From Larix sibirica (taxonomy: Eukaryota > Streptophyta > Pinopsida > Pinales > Pinaceae): a DNA stretch of 11,428 nucleotides. The notes under the pieces are model-generated. The model was not told the origin of the DNA, made no database searches, and saw nothing but the letters and a program-made list of their open reading frames with translations. A program made the translations under genes and the position numbers. Positions 1 to 9,115 of the stretch are shown piece after piece; position 1 is the first letter of the stretch, and every line of letters starts with the position of its first letter. The stretch is taken from positions 1 to 11,428 of the forward strand of contig NWUY0300013862.1 of the NCBI GenBank assembly GCA_004151065.3, written 5' to 3'.

Positions 1-402
1 GGTAAATATTTGTCTATCTTGTGATTGTGTTTCTTTCAGTGATCTTGCTTGTGAAATTAGGCTAAACTTAACATCATGTTCCTAAATTGATTAAAAATTT
101 ATATATAAATCATGAAAACTAAACGTGAATATCGTATTTCCAAAAGGATAAAAAATTCATGGATGTAGGTCAAGAGGAATGAAAAAGGGAGGTTCTAGTG
201 TTCAACTGAGGCAATTAATGGCAAAAACGATGATCAAAAGTAGGTTAATTACCTAACTCATCATTTCCCCCAACTCAATGTATTGTACGTATTTTGTGCA
301 ATCAATTAGAGTTAGAGTTGAGTTGAGGTTTTTGCTCTACATAGGTGGCCCTAAAATAATATGCAATCAATTAGGTTCTAGTGTTTGCTAAATGGAATCC
401 TC
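1..402. other. Non-coding stretch with short direct repeats
   Basis: I see no gene here. A 13-base direct repeat, tgcaatcaattag, occurs at 297-309 and 362-374. A 12-base repeat, ggttctagtgtt, occurs at 191-202 and 374-385, so the two repeat families abut at 374. This lies just past the end of the eroded minus-strand reading frame that finishes at 403. It is therefore where a 3' untranslated region and the start of a 3' LTR would be expected for element 3. No second LTR copy is in the window to prove this. Confidence 0.35.
264..273 (-). other. Possible polypurine tract
   Basis: On the minus strand the sequence reads TTGGGGGAAA followed directly by TGATGAG. A purine run ending just before TG is the usual layout of a plus-strand primer site next to a 3' LTR. 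It sits about 130 bases past the end of the last readable coding frame of element 3, which fits. Without a matching LTR this stays a guess. A second purine-rich run lies at about 1319-1331, inside the eroded frame. Confidence 0.22.
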
Positions 403-2411
403 CTAAAGTTGAAATTGGGTTCCATCTCCTTCTAAATTTTCATTTTCCAATACATAACCACTTTCGTTGTGTGGGATGGGAAACAAAAGCAAGGGAAAGT
501 GGAACCAAAGTCTTATCCATTGTAAACCCAACTCCTTGACAATGATGTGGAAATGGATATGGTAGAGAGAGGCGTGGATATTTGGAAAGGAATGTATTTC
601 ATTTTGTTGCATCTCAACTCTGAGTTTGTTCAATCTATTCTTGCATCCCTTTATCGCATCTCCAACAAAAATGTTGGAAAAACTAGTAAAATTAGGAATC
701 ATTGTTGATTAGTTCCTGGAAATTGTTTTTCTGATACACGAGTTGGAAGTATGTATGCTATGAGGTCATGTTGTGTCAATAATAGAGGCAAACTCTAGTC
801 GAATCTACAATGGAGCGATTAACTCCTCTGCCTTATAGATCTCTATTTATTTGGCCCACTAGACCTCATGCTATAAATTTTGAAATGTCCATATATTGGC
901 ATTCCCCACAAAATAGTTAGAGTTCTATTGAGTGTTCTTAGCTAGAAAATAATTCGGTGGGTACAATTCACACAACAAGTTTTGTCTTTCAAGAATACTT
1001 GAGAAGAAAATCCCATAGAACATCTTCCCCATTTCTTTCATATCAAATGGAAAATTGGAGATAAGCCTCTATAATTGAATCCTAAACCACTTTTTTATAT
1101 ATATAGCATAAACTAGAGAGGGATATATGCAAGTTAATAACTCTACATCTAATTCCCTTGTTTGGAATACCTTATGCTTCAAGGCCTAGATTTCCTCTTC
1201 CTTTTCCTCTAGTTCTTCTCTATGGATTTTCTCAACATATTCTAATTTCTTTTTCAACTATTTGTTCTTCTCTCTCAATGTCCAAATGGTGTCTTATTAA
1301 TGACTATAAATTCAATGTTCTCCCCCTTTACCCAATTCAAATGTTTATGATGTGTCTCTAGGGGGATACAGCCCCGATGATGGGATGAGGCTACTTATTT
1401 CCATACATATATTTCTATGGTTAACTTATTCAATTAAGCGCTAAGAGAATGTAATTCCTCAAGTAAATTAATGGATGAAGAAGGTATCTTTTCAAAAGTT
1501 ACACATTGGTTGTTATGTATAGTACCCACAAAGGTGGCACAAAATTGAGTAAAGTGTAGGGTAGTTGTAGATACAACTAAATCATCATCTTCTATGTCAA
1601 TAGGTGTGCTCCCTTCATGTCATGATTGTGTGCTACAAGAAAATTTTGAATGTTGTGTAACAAGTATAGTGTATGCAACCATGGGTTCAAATTGTTGTTC
1701 GGTGGCTAATGGGGACCTATGTTGTCCCTCCATATTGACATCAATCTCTTCTTCCCTAAGTTCCACCACTAGTTTGATCACAAATTCCTCCCATATTTCC
1801 CCCAGTCTAGCCTGCTTAAAGACATCCTTGACTAATAGATAAATCAACATATGATGCACAAGGTGTAGTTTCTTTCATGCCTAGACTTGTTCCACCATGG
1901 CATGGACTGACTTTAACAAAAATAAGGGTATGTTAATTTTTCTAAATCTCCTTAGATGTGCAAGATAACAAAATTCGTAATCCATACAGATGGATAATCA
2001 TATTTTGCAAGTGAAATATTTAATGATATGGTGCAGCAATTCGGCCCACAGTGGAAGTAAGGAGAGGTGTCTAATCCCTTGTCCAATATCTTTGAATTCT
2101 TTGTCTAGTGCCAAGAAACGCCCTTTTTCTCTCATAGATTTGGGCTTCTCTTTAAACCAATGCCTACCCACAACAGTTGTTCCCATGAACCTAGCTATCA
2201 CTTCCTTGCAGACTTGTACCTCCACTCTATATACCCTTGAGATTTTATTATGCAAGTTCGTGCCAAAATCATCAACTAATGGGACATTAATATCCTAAAT
2301 TATTTCAAAGAATTGGAACCATCCTTCCCTTCGTAAGATGTCTACGGATAGTTAATTATTAAGATGCACTTCCAAATTCATCAACTCATTGAACAGCAAA
2401 TCACCTCCCAT
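403..2411 (-). pseudogene. Eroded ~2-kb ORF downstream of integrase (env-position ORF)
   Basis: Two long minus-strand phases read through with only scattered stops. Phase A runs from an ATG at 2411-2409, which has an in-frame TGA two codons upstream, down to about 1395. It has stops at 2354, 2297, 2000, 1883, 1877, 1622, 1436 and 1397 (top base of each codon). After a frameshift near 1340-1395, phase B continues to 403, with stops at 1260, 1188, 1071, 927, 873, 861, 849, 807, 768 and 711. Between the stops the translation is protein-like, for example VGRHWFKEKPKSMREKG and EIWEEFVIKLVVELREEE. A charged coiled coil lies at about 1281-1170. The whole would be about 660 codons. It follows the element 3 integrase on the same strand, the position of the env-like ORF in Athila-type elements. 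From memory it resembles anonymous conifer retroelement proteins, but I cannot name a domain. Function is unknown. Confidence 0.55.
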
Positions 2412-2550
2412 CTTTGCTCATTCACAATTCACTCAACAACACTATGCTCTAGCTCTTGCTACATGAAATGTTTTTTTTTAACAAAGGAGAGGCTAGCTAG
2501 ACTAAGGTGGAGGCTAAAAATCCTTCAAGAAGACTGATAGATGGATGGTT
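2412..2550. other. Spacer between integrase and downstream ORF
   Basis: This short interval separates the last readable integrase codon (stop at 2551-2553) from the likely start of the downstream frame at 2411. It contains a run of nine T on the plus strand (2471-2479), which is a run of A on the element's sense strand. I see no coding signal here. A splice acceptor or untranslated leader for the downstream ORF would fit the position, but nothing in the sequence proves it. Confidence 0.35.
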
Positions 2551-3830
2551 CTAAAAACTAGTAATGAACCCTTCCTTTTCCTGAGGTTTTCTATAGATAT
2601 TGAAATCATGTCTATTAACCAAAGAGGAAAAGTTGTCTGAATCAATGGTGCACAATTTCAAAGCACCATTAGCATAGACTATATCTATTTTATACATGCC
2701 AAGCTAGCGAGTATGTAATTTTCCCATAAAATCGTGGAAGCATGATTCAAAGGAGTCAAAGGAGTCAAATAAGAGAGCCATGTTTCCTGGCTAAAAATAT
2801 TTTAATTCAATGGATCGATCATGCCACCAAATTCAATGTTGCTATAGAGTTTTGGTCTACTACGGAGCTTGTTGGCGATGTTCATCTAACAAATTGATTT
2901 GGATGAGGGAAGTCTATTGAGCAATGGAAATGTCTAGGCCAAGTTAAGGGTTATGCAAAGGGTTATGAGTTGGAACTCAATAGTTTTACCATAGACTAAT
3001 TTGTATGGGGCGGGATCAATGAAATTTTACCAAGGAGTGCAACAAGCCCAAAATAATTTAGAAATCCAATAAGCGCAGTCACGACAATGGAATTGAATAG
3101 TTTTGGTAAGGATATTTTCAAGTCATAGTTGGTGACGTCGACTTGGACATTAACATGGGAGTGATAAGGACTAGAGTGATGGTGCTTCATTTTGAAAGTA
3201 TACATAATTTTAGACATCAATTTGGAGGTAAATTAGTTACCCTCATTAAAGAAACTTTCCCTAAGAACACCAAATCTAGTAAAAATACATATTTACAAGA
3301 AATTAGAAACATTTGCCTTCATATATTTCAAAGCTTGAAGCTTGACCACTTAGTAATGTAGACTATGCAAACCAAAATGTAACATGATTGGTTGGAAGGA
3401 GGGTGTATGGGACCGACAAAATAAATCCCCCATTTTTCAAAAGGCTCTAAATAAATCAATGGTTATATCAACATCTCAACTACTCTAGTAGGATGTCCCA
3501 TGCATTAGCGGTAATCATATTATTTGACTTGTATGCAAGCATCCTTAAAAAGGATAGCCTAGTAATAACCAATGGAGAGGATTTTCCATGCAGTCTTATT
3601 TACATCAAAATATCCCCCACAAGGCTCGTCATGACAAGAGAATCTCATATACATCTTCCTCTTAGGCATAGTGTTGAAGGATTTGATCAAGTCCAAGAAA
3701 AAACAGATACCCACATATCCAAGTAAATGGTCCACTTGCCATGATCAGGTTGTTACGATATTTGTATGAGAAGTGGTGGGAAAAGTTCCACGCACAAATT
3801 TTCAATATTAAAAATGCATAAAAGAGTATT
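2551..3830 (-). pseudogene. Integrase of a Tat/Athila-like Ty3/gypsy element (element 3), degenerate
   Basis: This is the remnant of a retroviral-type integrase, which would insert element cDNA into nuclear DNA. In minus-strand order I can read a linker with FTWICGYLF (about 3715), a zinc-binding region whose ligands are largely lost (CHDEPCGGYF, about 3640), and a core with EPFEKWGIYFVGPI (about 3430) and FTSKL (about 3225). Next come SPYHSHVNVQVDVTN (about 3150), LVYGK (about 2990) and a C-terminal part with MALLFDS (about 2790). The catalytic triad is gone: the first Asp is Tyr (3421-3423), the second is Asn (3245-3247) and the Glu is Asp (3137-3139). The last two are still 36 codons apart, the D-35-E spacing. 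Stops and at least one frameshift break the frame. No RT or RNase H of this lineage lies upstream, so the copy is truncated or interrupted near 3830. The lineage comes from remembered motif style; family membership is firm, sub-lineage less so. Confidence 0.82.
2747..2769. repeat. 9-base tandem duplication inside integrase C-terminus
   Basis: The unit tcaaaggag occurs twice in a row (2747-2755 and 2756-2764), followed by tcaaa of a third. On the minus strand it is in frame and gives FDSFDS where one FDS is expected before the basic, Gly-Lys rich stretch. It looks like replication slippage in the decayed integrase. Confidence 0.75.
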
Positions 3831-4265
3831 GTTCACTACCTTCCAACCTCTTTTCTTATTTTTACTCTTAGTTGTACCTTAGATTGCTTTTCTTTTTCCT
3901 CATTGAGTGTGTACATGAAATTCGTATTTTTAAATAAACTATTTTTCTTTCTATTTCATTCACCTATTTCCTAAATTCATTCTCATTTCCATTTATGAAA
4001 GTATGATCTATTTCCGTTTTTCACAAAATGTGTATTAGTTTATATAACCATCAAATCATTCATGCAAGTTCATTAAATTTTCCATGCTAAAATAGAACAC
4101 ATATGTCAAGTGATGCTTCTCCAAAGTGTGTTTATGAGCTGGTCAAGGATGACACCTAGGGTTCCATGCCCCTACATACCCTTCAAATCTTACCTACTGG
4201 TATGTACCATGGGTGCCATGTTTATGCTTGTTCATCAAGTGTTTATTTTATTTTTATTAGTAGAA

Positions 4266-4293
4266 AATAGTGTCACTATTAGGAGACACTATT
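4266..4293. repeat. 9-bp perfect inverted repeat (hairpin)
   Basis: The arms aatagtgtc (4266-4274) and gacactatt (4285-4293) are perfect reverse complements with a 10-base loop. It lies in the non-coding interval. It could be chance in AT-rich DNA, a transcript hairpin, or a footprint of a small transposon. I see no transposase or flanking duplication. Confidence 0.6.
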
Positions 4294-5138
4294 AGAAGAA
4301 TCATTTACCTCTTGTGAGAGACTAATGGTCAAAAATAAATAAGGATTAGCACCTTATTTTCCAACTCCTTGGTGAATCATCATGAGTGACCAAATCTGCA
4401 ACCTACCCTCACATAAATGTGCTACTTTTAGATCAAATATATGTATTTCACGTGTTGTGCGGAAGGGAGTGCTAGTAGGTAGGAATAGTCATCCTACACC
4501 TATTATCCCAATATATCTATGCCATACTCTTCATGCAACTCTTTTCCCATGCATAAGATTAATTGACAATTGTTTTCCCTATCTCTGCACACATCTATAG
4601 AGAACAAATCAAATAGTGTTATCTAGTCATCATGAATTAATGTTAAATAATAATGCTTGTATGAAAATCATAAATTATTTGACTCCATCTTTGGCTCTCA
4701 TAACCTGACCAATCTAAAGTCCAAGCAATGCATGCACCTATAGATCATGACTATGAAACTAGGCAAGTTATCAGTAGTTTTGCAACAATTTATCATTTCA
4801 ATTTCATAAATCCATGAACTCAATCATAACATTTATTAACATTAAACAGGTTTCATATAACCACAATTAACAAAAACATCAAATTAGTCATAATAAATAT
4901 TGTCAACCAAAAGAGTTTTAAACACATTTAATCCAAATGTATCCATCAATCAAAATTCGGGTCATTCACACATCTAGAAAGCCCTTAAATAATAAAACAA
5001 CAACAATGTCAAGTATCAATAATCATAATTCAAAGAGGGGTATTGCATACACCCTCTCTTCAAGAAACGTTATCACTGAGTTCTAAAATAAATAGGGAAA
5101 CTAATTGACACATCTCAATTATGTTCTCCCCGGTAGTT

Positions 5139-5156
5139 GAACTAGAACTAGAACTA
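5139..5156. repeat. Hexanucleotide repeat, three units
   Basis: The unit gaacta is repeated three times without interruption. It is a minor microsatellite in the presumed LTR or untranslated part. Confidence 0.8.
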
Positions 5157-5329
5157 TCACATAGGACCTTTACTTGGTCAACCAAATGAATTCAAAGTTT
5201 TTGTTATAGATCTTAGATATGAAAATATATCACACAAGAGATAACAATAATCTTTCACACTTATTATTATGTATTGATTCTTTTGATGGGATGAATCAAC
5301 CATGTTCACTTGCCTCTTCAAGGGGGAAA

Positions 5330-5403
5330 CCTCCTTATGATTTAAGCTCAAGATACAATATTCTTCTCCACATCACATAAGGAGGACTCCATCCTTATTT
5401 ATA
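5330..5403 (-). promoter_or_regulatory. LTR-like TATA motif beside an inverted repeat
   Basis: On the minus strand TATAAATAAGG (5403-5393) lies just past the end of the integrase reading frame. It is followed by a 10-base perfect inverted repeat, cctccttatg at 5330-5339 and cataaggagg at 5376-5385. A TATA box followed by a structured leader is what an LTR U3/R region would show. However, U3 would be very short here, so the integrase may be truncated directly into LTR sequence. The second copy (TATA at 7050-7040) has one change in each arm of the inverted repeat. This is weakly supported and no expression evidence exists. Confidence 0.3.
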
Positions 5404-5419
5404 GAATCAACATACAATA

Positions 5420-6939
5420 ATAACCTTCTAACCACCTACAATAAGCAACCCATCCTACCCTTTCGATGATGTTAAATGGCCCTACATACTGCGGCAACAA
5501 TTTGAAACTTTGCATATCTTGAGCTTCTTCTAATTTTCCTCAAATCATTTCCATCTGCTCTTCCATTTCTTGAATCACTACAAGTCCAATTAAAACTCTA
5601 TATTCAATTCTATCCAAACTAAGAGGAGTTATATAGGGCCTACCATATAAAAAATTGAAAGATGGCATCTTTATCTTACTCTTACGATATGCAAATACTA
5701 CAAGAGGTAAATATTATCTTCAATGATTCTACTAATCCATTACATGCATCAGCAACATATCCTTTAACACTTGGTTTACTCTTTTTGTTTGTCCCTTTCT
5801 CTCAAGATGATACATCGTAACTAAAATGAAGTCATGTTCCCAAGGCCTCTTGGAAACTAGTATTGAACCTTCCCCTAAACAATATTCCTCTATATGAAAT
5901 AATCGTCTTTGGAATTCCATGCAAACTTACTATCTTGCTTATTAAAACTCTCGTTATTTCCAATGCATGATAAGTATTTTTCATTGGCATAAAATGTGCA
6001 CTTTTGGTCAAAGTATCCACTACTATAAAAATTGAATCATGTGTTCTTGATGTCATAGTCAATCCCACTATGAAATCCATCAAAATTACTTCCATTTTTT
6101 ATTTGGGTATCGCATGTGGCTATAATAATCCTACTGGGTGTCGACGCTCAACCTTCACTTGCAACATTCTAGGATTCTGGCCACATAATCAATTACACCA
6201 TTTCCATTCCATTCCAAAAGTATAGTTGTTTCATATCTACTTACATGTTTTTCACTCCATGATGAGCCTTATACATTGTTCTATGTGCTTCCCTAAGTAT
6301 CAACTTATGAATTTCTACATTCAAAGGTACATAAATCCTTCCATGAAACCTCAAAATCCAATCATTATCCAACATATATCGTTTATACTTGGGGATTCTC
6401 ATTAACTCATTTTCACGTTCTTACCTTAATTTTGCATACCATTCATCGCTTATTGCAACTTCAAAATATTTTCTCTAAATTCGTCTTTAAAGGTAAAACT
6501 GGGAAAATTTGTGGTCTTCTATTCAAGGCATCTAGTACTTTGTTTAAGGTTCATTTAAGGTATGTTATGTCAAAATCATACTCACTCAATAATTTTGACC
6601 ATCTTTTTCTAGCAATTGGATTACTTTGAGTAAATATATGTTGAAGTTCATGGTGGTCTATCCTTAGTTCAAACTTTCTTCCAACAAAGTAATGTTTTCA
6701 AATCCTAAGCACATGCACTATTACCACAAGTTTTAAATCATGCCTCATGTATTTCTCTTCATGAGGTCTAAGCTTTCCTAGAGCATAAGCAGTCATCCTA
6801 CCTTTTTACATTAGTATTGGACCTACCCTTCTTTTGAAGCATTCCTATAAATTAGAAATCCCAATCCATATCCAACACCTTCAATACAAAAGTTGTCATC
6901 CACAATTGTTTAATCATGGAGAATGCTTGTTCACATTGC
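5420..6939 (-). pseudogene. Ty3/gypsy RNase H-integrase, element 1, copy next to left gap
   Basis: Read from 6939 downward this is the end of the RT connection, then RNase H (6796-6551) and integrase. RNase H reads 81 codons with one TGA (6700-6698), including LRPHEEKY and FELRIDHHELQHIFTQ. The integrase zinc region keeps the H-x6-H pair, but the first Cys of its CxxC is lost. The core begins near 6095: the first catalytic Asp is present (6077-6075), the second is Tyr in ISYRG (5894-5892), and the Glu is Lys in GQTKRVNQ (5785-5783). A frameshift separates the last two. The C-terminal part keeps FLYGRP (about 5645) and YVGPFNIIERVG with the GPF motif (5482-5474), but about 35-40 residues that usually lie just before it seem deleted. 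The GPY/F motif suggests a chromovirus-related lineage; I see no chromodomain. Almost identical to 7067-8586, so probably the same locus counted twice. Confidence 0.88.
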
Positions 6940-6941
6940 NN
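6940..6941. other. Two-N assembly gap
   Basis: Two unknown bases lie exactly at the junction of the two copies of the 1645-base duplication. This looks like a minimal placeholder used by a scaffolder where the predicted gap is zero or negative. Confidence 0.97.
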
Positions 6942-8586
6942 ATCAACCATGTTCACTTGCCTCTTCAAGGGGGATACCTCCTAATGATTTAAGCTCAAGA
7001 TACAATATTCTTCTCCACATCACAAAAGGAGGACTCCATCCTTATTTATAGAATCAACATACAATAATAACCTTCTAACCACCTACAATAAGCAACCCAT
7101 CCTACCCTTTCGATGATGTTAAATGGCCCTACATACTGCGGCAACAATTTGAAACTTTGCATATCTTGAGCTTCTTCTAATTTTCCTCAAATCATTTCCA
7201 TCTGCTCTTCCATTTCTTGAATCACTACAAGTCCAATTAAAACTCTATATTCAATTCTATCCAAACTAAGAGGAGTTATATAGGGCCTACCATATAAAAA
7301 ATTGAAAGATGGCATCTTTATCTTACTCTTACGATATGCAAATACTACAAGAGGTAAATATTATCTTCAATGATTCTACTAATCCATTACATGCATCAGC
7401 AACATATCCTTTAACACTTGGTTTACTCTTTTTGTTTGTCCCTTTCTCTCAAGATGATACATCGTAACTAAAATGAAGTCATGTTCCCAAGGCCTCTTGG
7501 AAACTAGTATTGAACCTTCCCCTAAACAATATTCCTCTATATGAAATAATCGTCTTTGGAATTCCATGCAAACTTACTATCTTGCTTATTAAAACTCTCG
7601 TTATTTCCAATGCATGATAAGTATTTTTCATTGGCATAAAATGTGCACTTTTGGTCAAAGTATCCACTACTATAAAAATTGAATCATGTGTTCTTGATGT
7701 CATAGTCAATCCCACTATGAAATCCATCAAAATTACTTCCATTTTTTATTTGGGTATCGCATGTGGCTATAATAATCCTACTGGGTGTCGACGCTCAACC
7801 TTCACTTGCAACATTCTAGGATTCTGGCCACATAATCAATTACACCATTTCCATTCCATTCCAAAAGTATAGTTGTTTCATATCTACTTACATGTTTTTC
7901 ACTCCATGATGAGCCTTATACATTGTTCTATGTGCTTCCCTAAGTATCAACTTATGAATTTCTACATTCAAAGGTACATAAATCCTTCCATGAAACCTCA
8001 AAATCCAATCATTATCCAACATATATCGTTTATACTTGGGGATTCTCATTAACTCATTTTCACGTTCTTACCTTAATTTTGCATACCATTCATCGCTTAT
8101 TGCAACTTCAAAATATTTTCTCTAAATTCGTCTTTAAAGGTAAAACTGGGAAAATTTGTGGTCTTCTATTCAAGGCATCTAGTACTTTGTTTAAGGTTCA
8201 TTTAAGGTATGTTATGTCAAAATCATACTCACTCAATAATTTTGACCATCTTTTTCTAGCAATTGGATTACTTTGAGTAAATATATGTTGAAGTTCATGG
8301 TGGTCTATCCTTAGTTCAAACTTTCTTCCAACAAAGTAATGTTTTCAAATCCTAAGCACATGCACTATTACCACAAGTTTTAAATCATGCCTCATGTATT
8401 TCTCTTCATGAGGTCTAAGCTTTCCTAGAGCATAAGCAGTCATCCTACCTTTTTACATTAGTATTGGACCTACCCTTCTTTTGAAGCATTCCTATAAATT
8501 AGAAATCCCAATCCATATCTAATACCTTCAATACAAAAGTTGTCATCCACAATTGTTTAATCATGGAGAATGCTTGTTCACATTGC
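6942..8586. repeat. Second copy of the 1645-base direct duplication
   Basis: Partner of 5295-6939. Its right end continues without a break into the rest of RT, whereas the first copy stops at the gap. Its left end stops at the gap, whereas the first copy continues without a break into the LTR-like region. Each copy therefore extends the other, as two overlapping contigs would. Confidence 0.95.
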
Positions 8587-9113
8587 TTTGTCCATATAAA
8601 TTTCTTATTTGTCTTCTTCAAAAAACCATCCACAAATCTGCTATAATAACCCACTAAACCCATGAAGCTACATACTTCATGTATGTTTGCAGGCATCGGT
8701 CATTTCATAATAGCCTTTATCTTTGTCAAATCCACAGAAATCCCTTCTTGTGAAATTATGACTCAGATAATGAATCTTTGATTCATCGAACAAACATTTA
8801 GAGGGTGCATACAACTTATGCTCTTTAAGAGGCTGCAATACCAACCCCAAATGCTCTTTGTGTCCCTTTGGTATTCTAGAATATATGAAAATATCATCTA
8901 GGAACATTTGTAGGAACTTATGAAGATATTGTCAGAATATTCCATTCATCAAATTCATAAATATGGTTGGCACATGTGTCAATCCAAGTGGCACTAATAC
9001 AAACTCATGGTGTCTAAAATGAATCTAAATGTTGGTTTAGGGTTGTCATATTCCCTAATTCAAAATTGATGATACCTTGATCATAAACAAGGATAATTTT
9101 AGGGGTGAAATTT
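7067..9113 (-). pseudogene. Ty3/gypsy RT-RNase H-integrase, element 1, longer copy
   Basis: The minus strand from 9113 gives the RT palm: IREYDNPK near 9035, then a frameshift and HHEFVLVPLGLT near 9010. The catalytic loop MFLDDIFIYS follows at 8907-8878, with both Asp kept (8898-8893). Next come HKLYAPSKCLFDESKIHYLSH, a frameshift near 8690, and NIHEVCSFMGLVGYYSRFVDGF (8687-8622). About ten residues are missing after GFLKK compared with element 2. RNase H follows (8443-8198, one TGA at 8347-8345), then the integrase zinc region (H-x6-H at 7932-7909), the core (Asp at 7724-7722, Asp to Tyr at 7541-7539, Glu to Lys at 7432-7430) and the GPF motif (7129-7121). RT would copy element RNA into DNA, RNase H would degrade the RNA, and integrase would insert the product. 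Stops and frameshifts make all three dead. The 5' part is cut off at the gap at 9114. Confidence 0.9.
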
Positions 9114-9115
9114 NN
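9114..9115. other. Two-N assembly gap
   Basis: Two unknown bases join the RT palm of element 1 (left) to the RT/RNase H junction of element 2 (right). The reading order jumps backwards in the protein at this point, so the join is not a simple continuation. Confidence 0.97.

Larger units (their letters stand above)
3831..5290. other. AT-rich non-coding interval, possible LTR or untranslated sequence
   Basis: I find no retroelement motif or other long coding frame on either strand; the short plus-strand frames near 4110-4295 and 4382-4600 look like chance. The interval separates the element 3 integrase from the 3' end of the element 1 integrase. A 3' LTR of element 1, inserted into element 3, would fit this place and size. 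No partner LTR is in the window, and I could not fix TG...CA ends or a target-site duplication. A TGTTACG at 3751-3757 (CGTAACA on the minus strand) is a conceivable terminus, but readable integrase sequence seems to continue past it. Confidence 0.4.
5295..6939. repeat. First copy of a 1645-base direct duplication
   Basis: This segment is repeated at 6942-8586 with a constant offset of 1647. By eye I find five single-base differences: 5328/6975, 5336/6983, 5378/7025, 6873/8520 and 6876/8523. Everything I compared between 5379 and 6872 is identical. The two copies are separated by only two N. See the finding on an assembly artefact. Confidence 0.95.

Noticed and set aside
403-702. 99-codon minus frame as a complete small gene
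   Set aside because: Readable sequence continues upstream in the same phase beyond the stop at 711 to about 1281, so this is only the last stop-free part of the larger eroded ORF.
1594-1842. 82-codon plus-strand frame, Cys- and Ser-rich
   Set aside because: It is opposite the phase-A reading frame of the eroded ORF, which continues with coherent sequence on both sides. The plus frame does not extend.
2996-3220. 74-codon minus frame taken as an independent small membrane protein
   Set aside because: It contains the integrase stretch SPYHSHVNVQVDVTN and lies in line with the rest of the element 3 integrase, so it is a fragment of that pseudogene.
3746-3757. LTR terminus TGTTACG with target duplication caggt
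   Set aside because: The only other nearby caggt (about 4847-4851) is not preceded by CA, and integrase-like sequence seems to continue past 3751.
6004-6225. 73-codon plus-strand frame, repeated identically at 7651-7872
   Set aside because: It lies antisense to the integrase zinc region and core of element 1, and is repeated only because the segment is duplicated. It has no protein-like features of its own.
6432-6629. 65-codon plus-strand frame, repeated at 8079-8276
   Set aside because: Antisense shadow of the RNase H end and the RNase H-integrase linker; the minus strand gives clear RNase H motifs.
5295-8586. Tandem duplication as a genuine recent biological event
   Set aside because: Copy boundaries coincide with the N gap, and all five differences lie within about 85 bases of a contig edge. 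An overlap artefact explains this better, though reads are needed.
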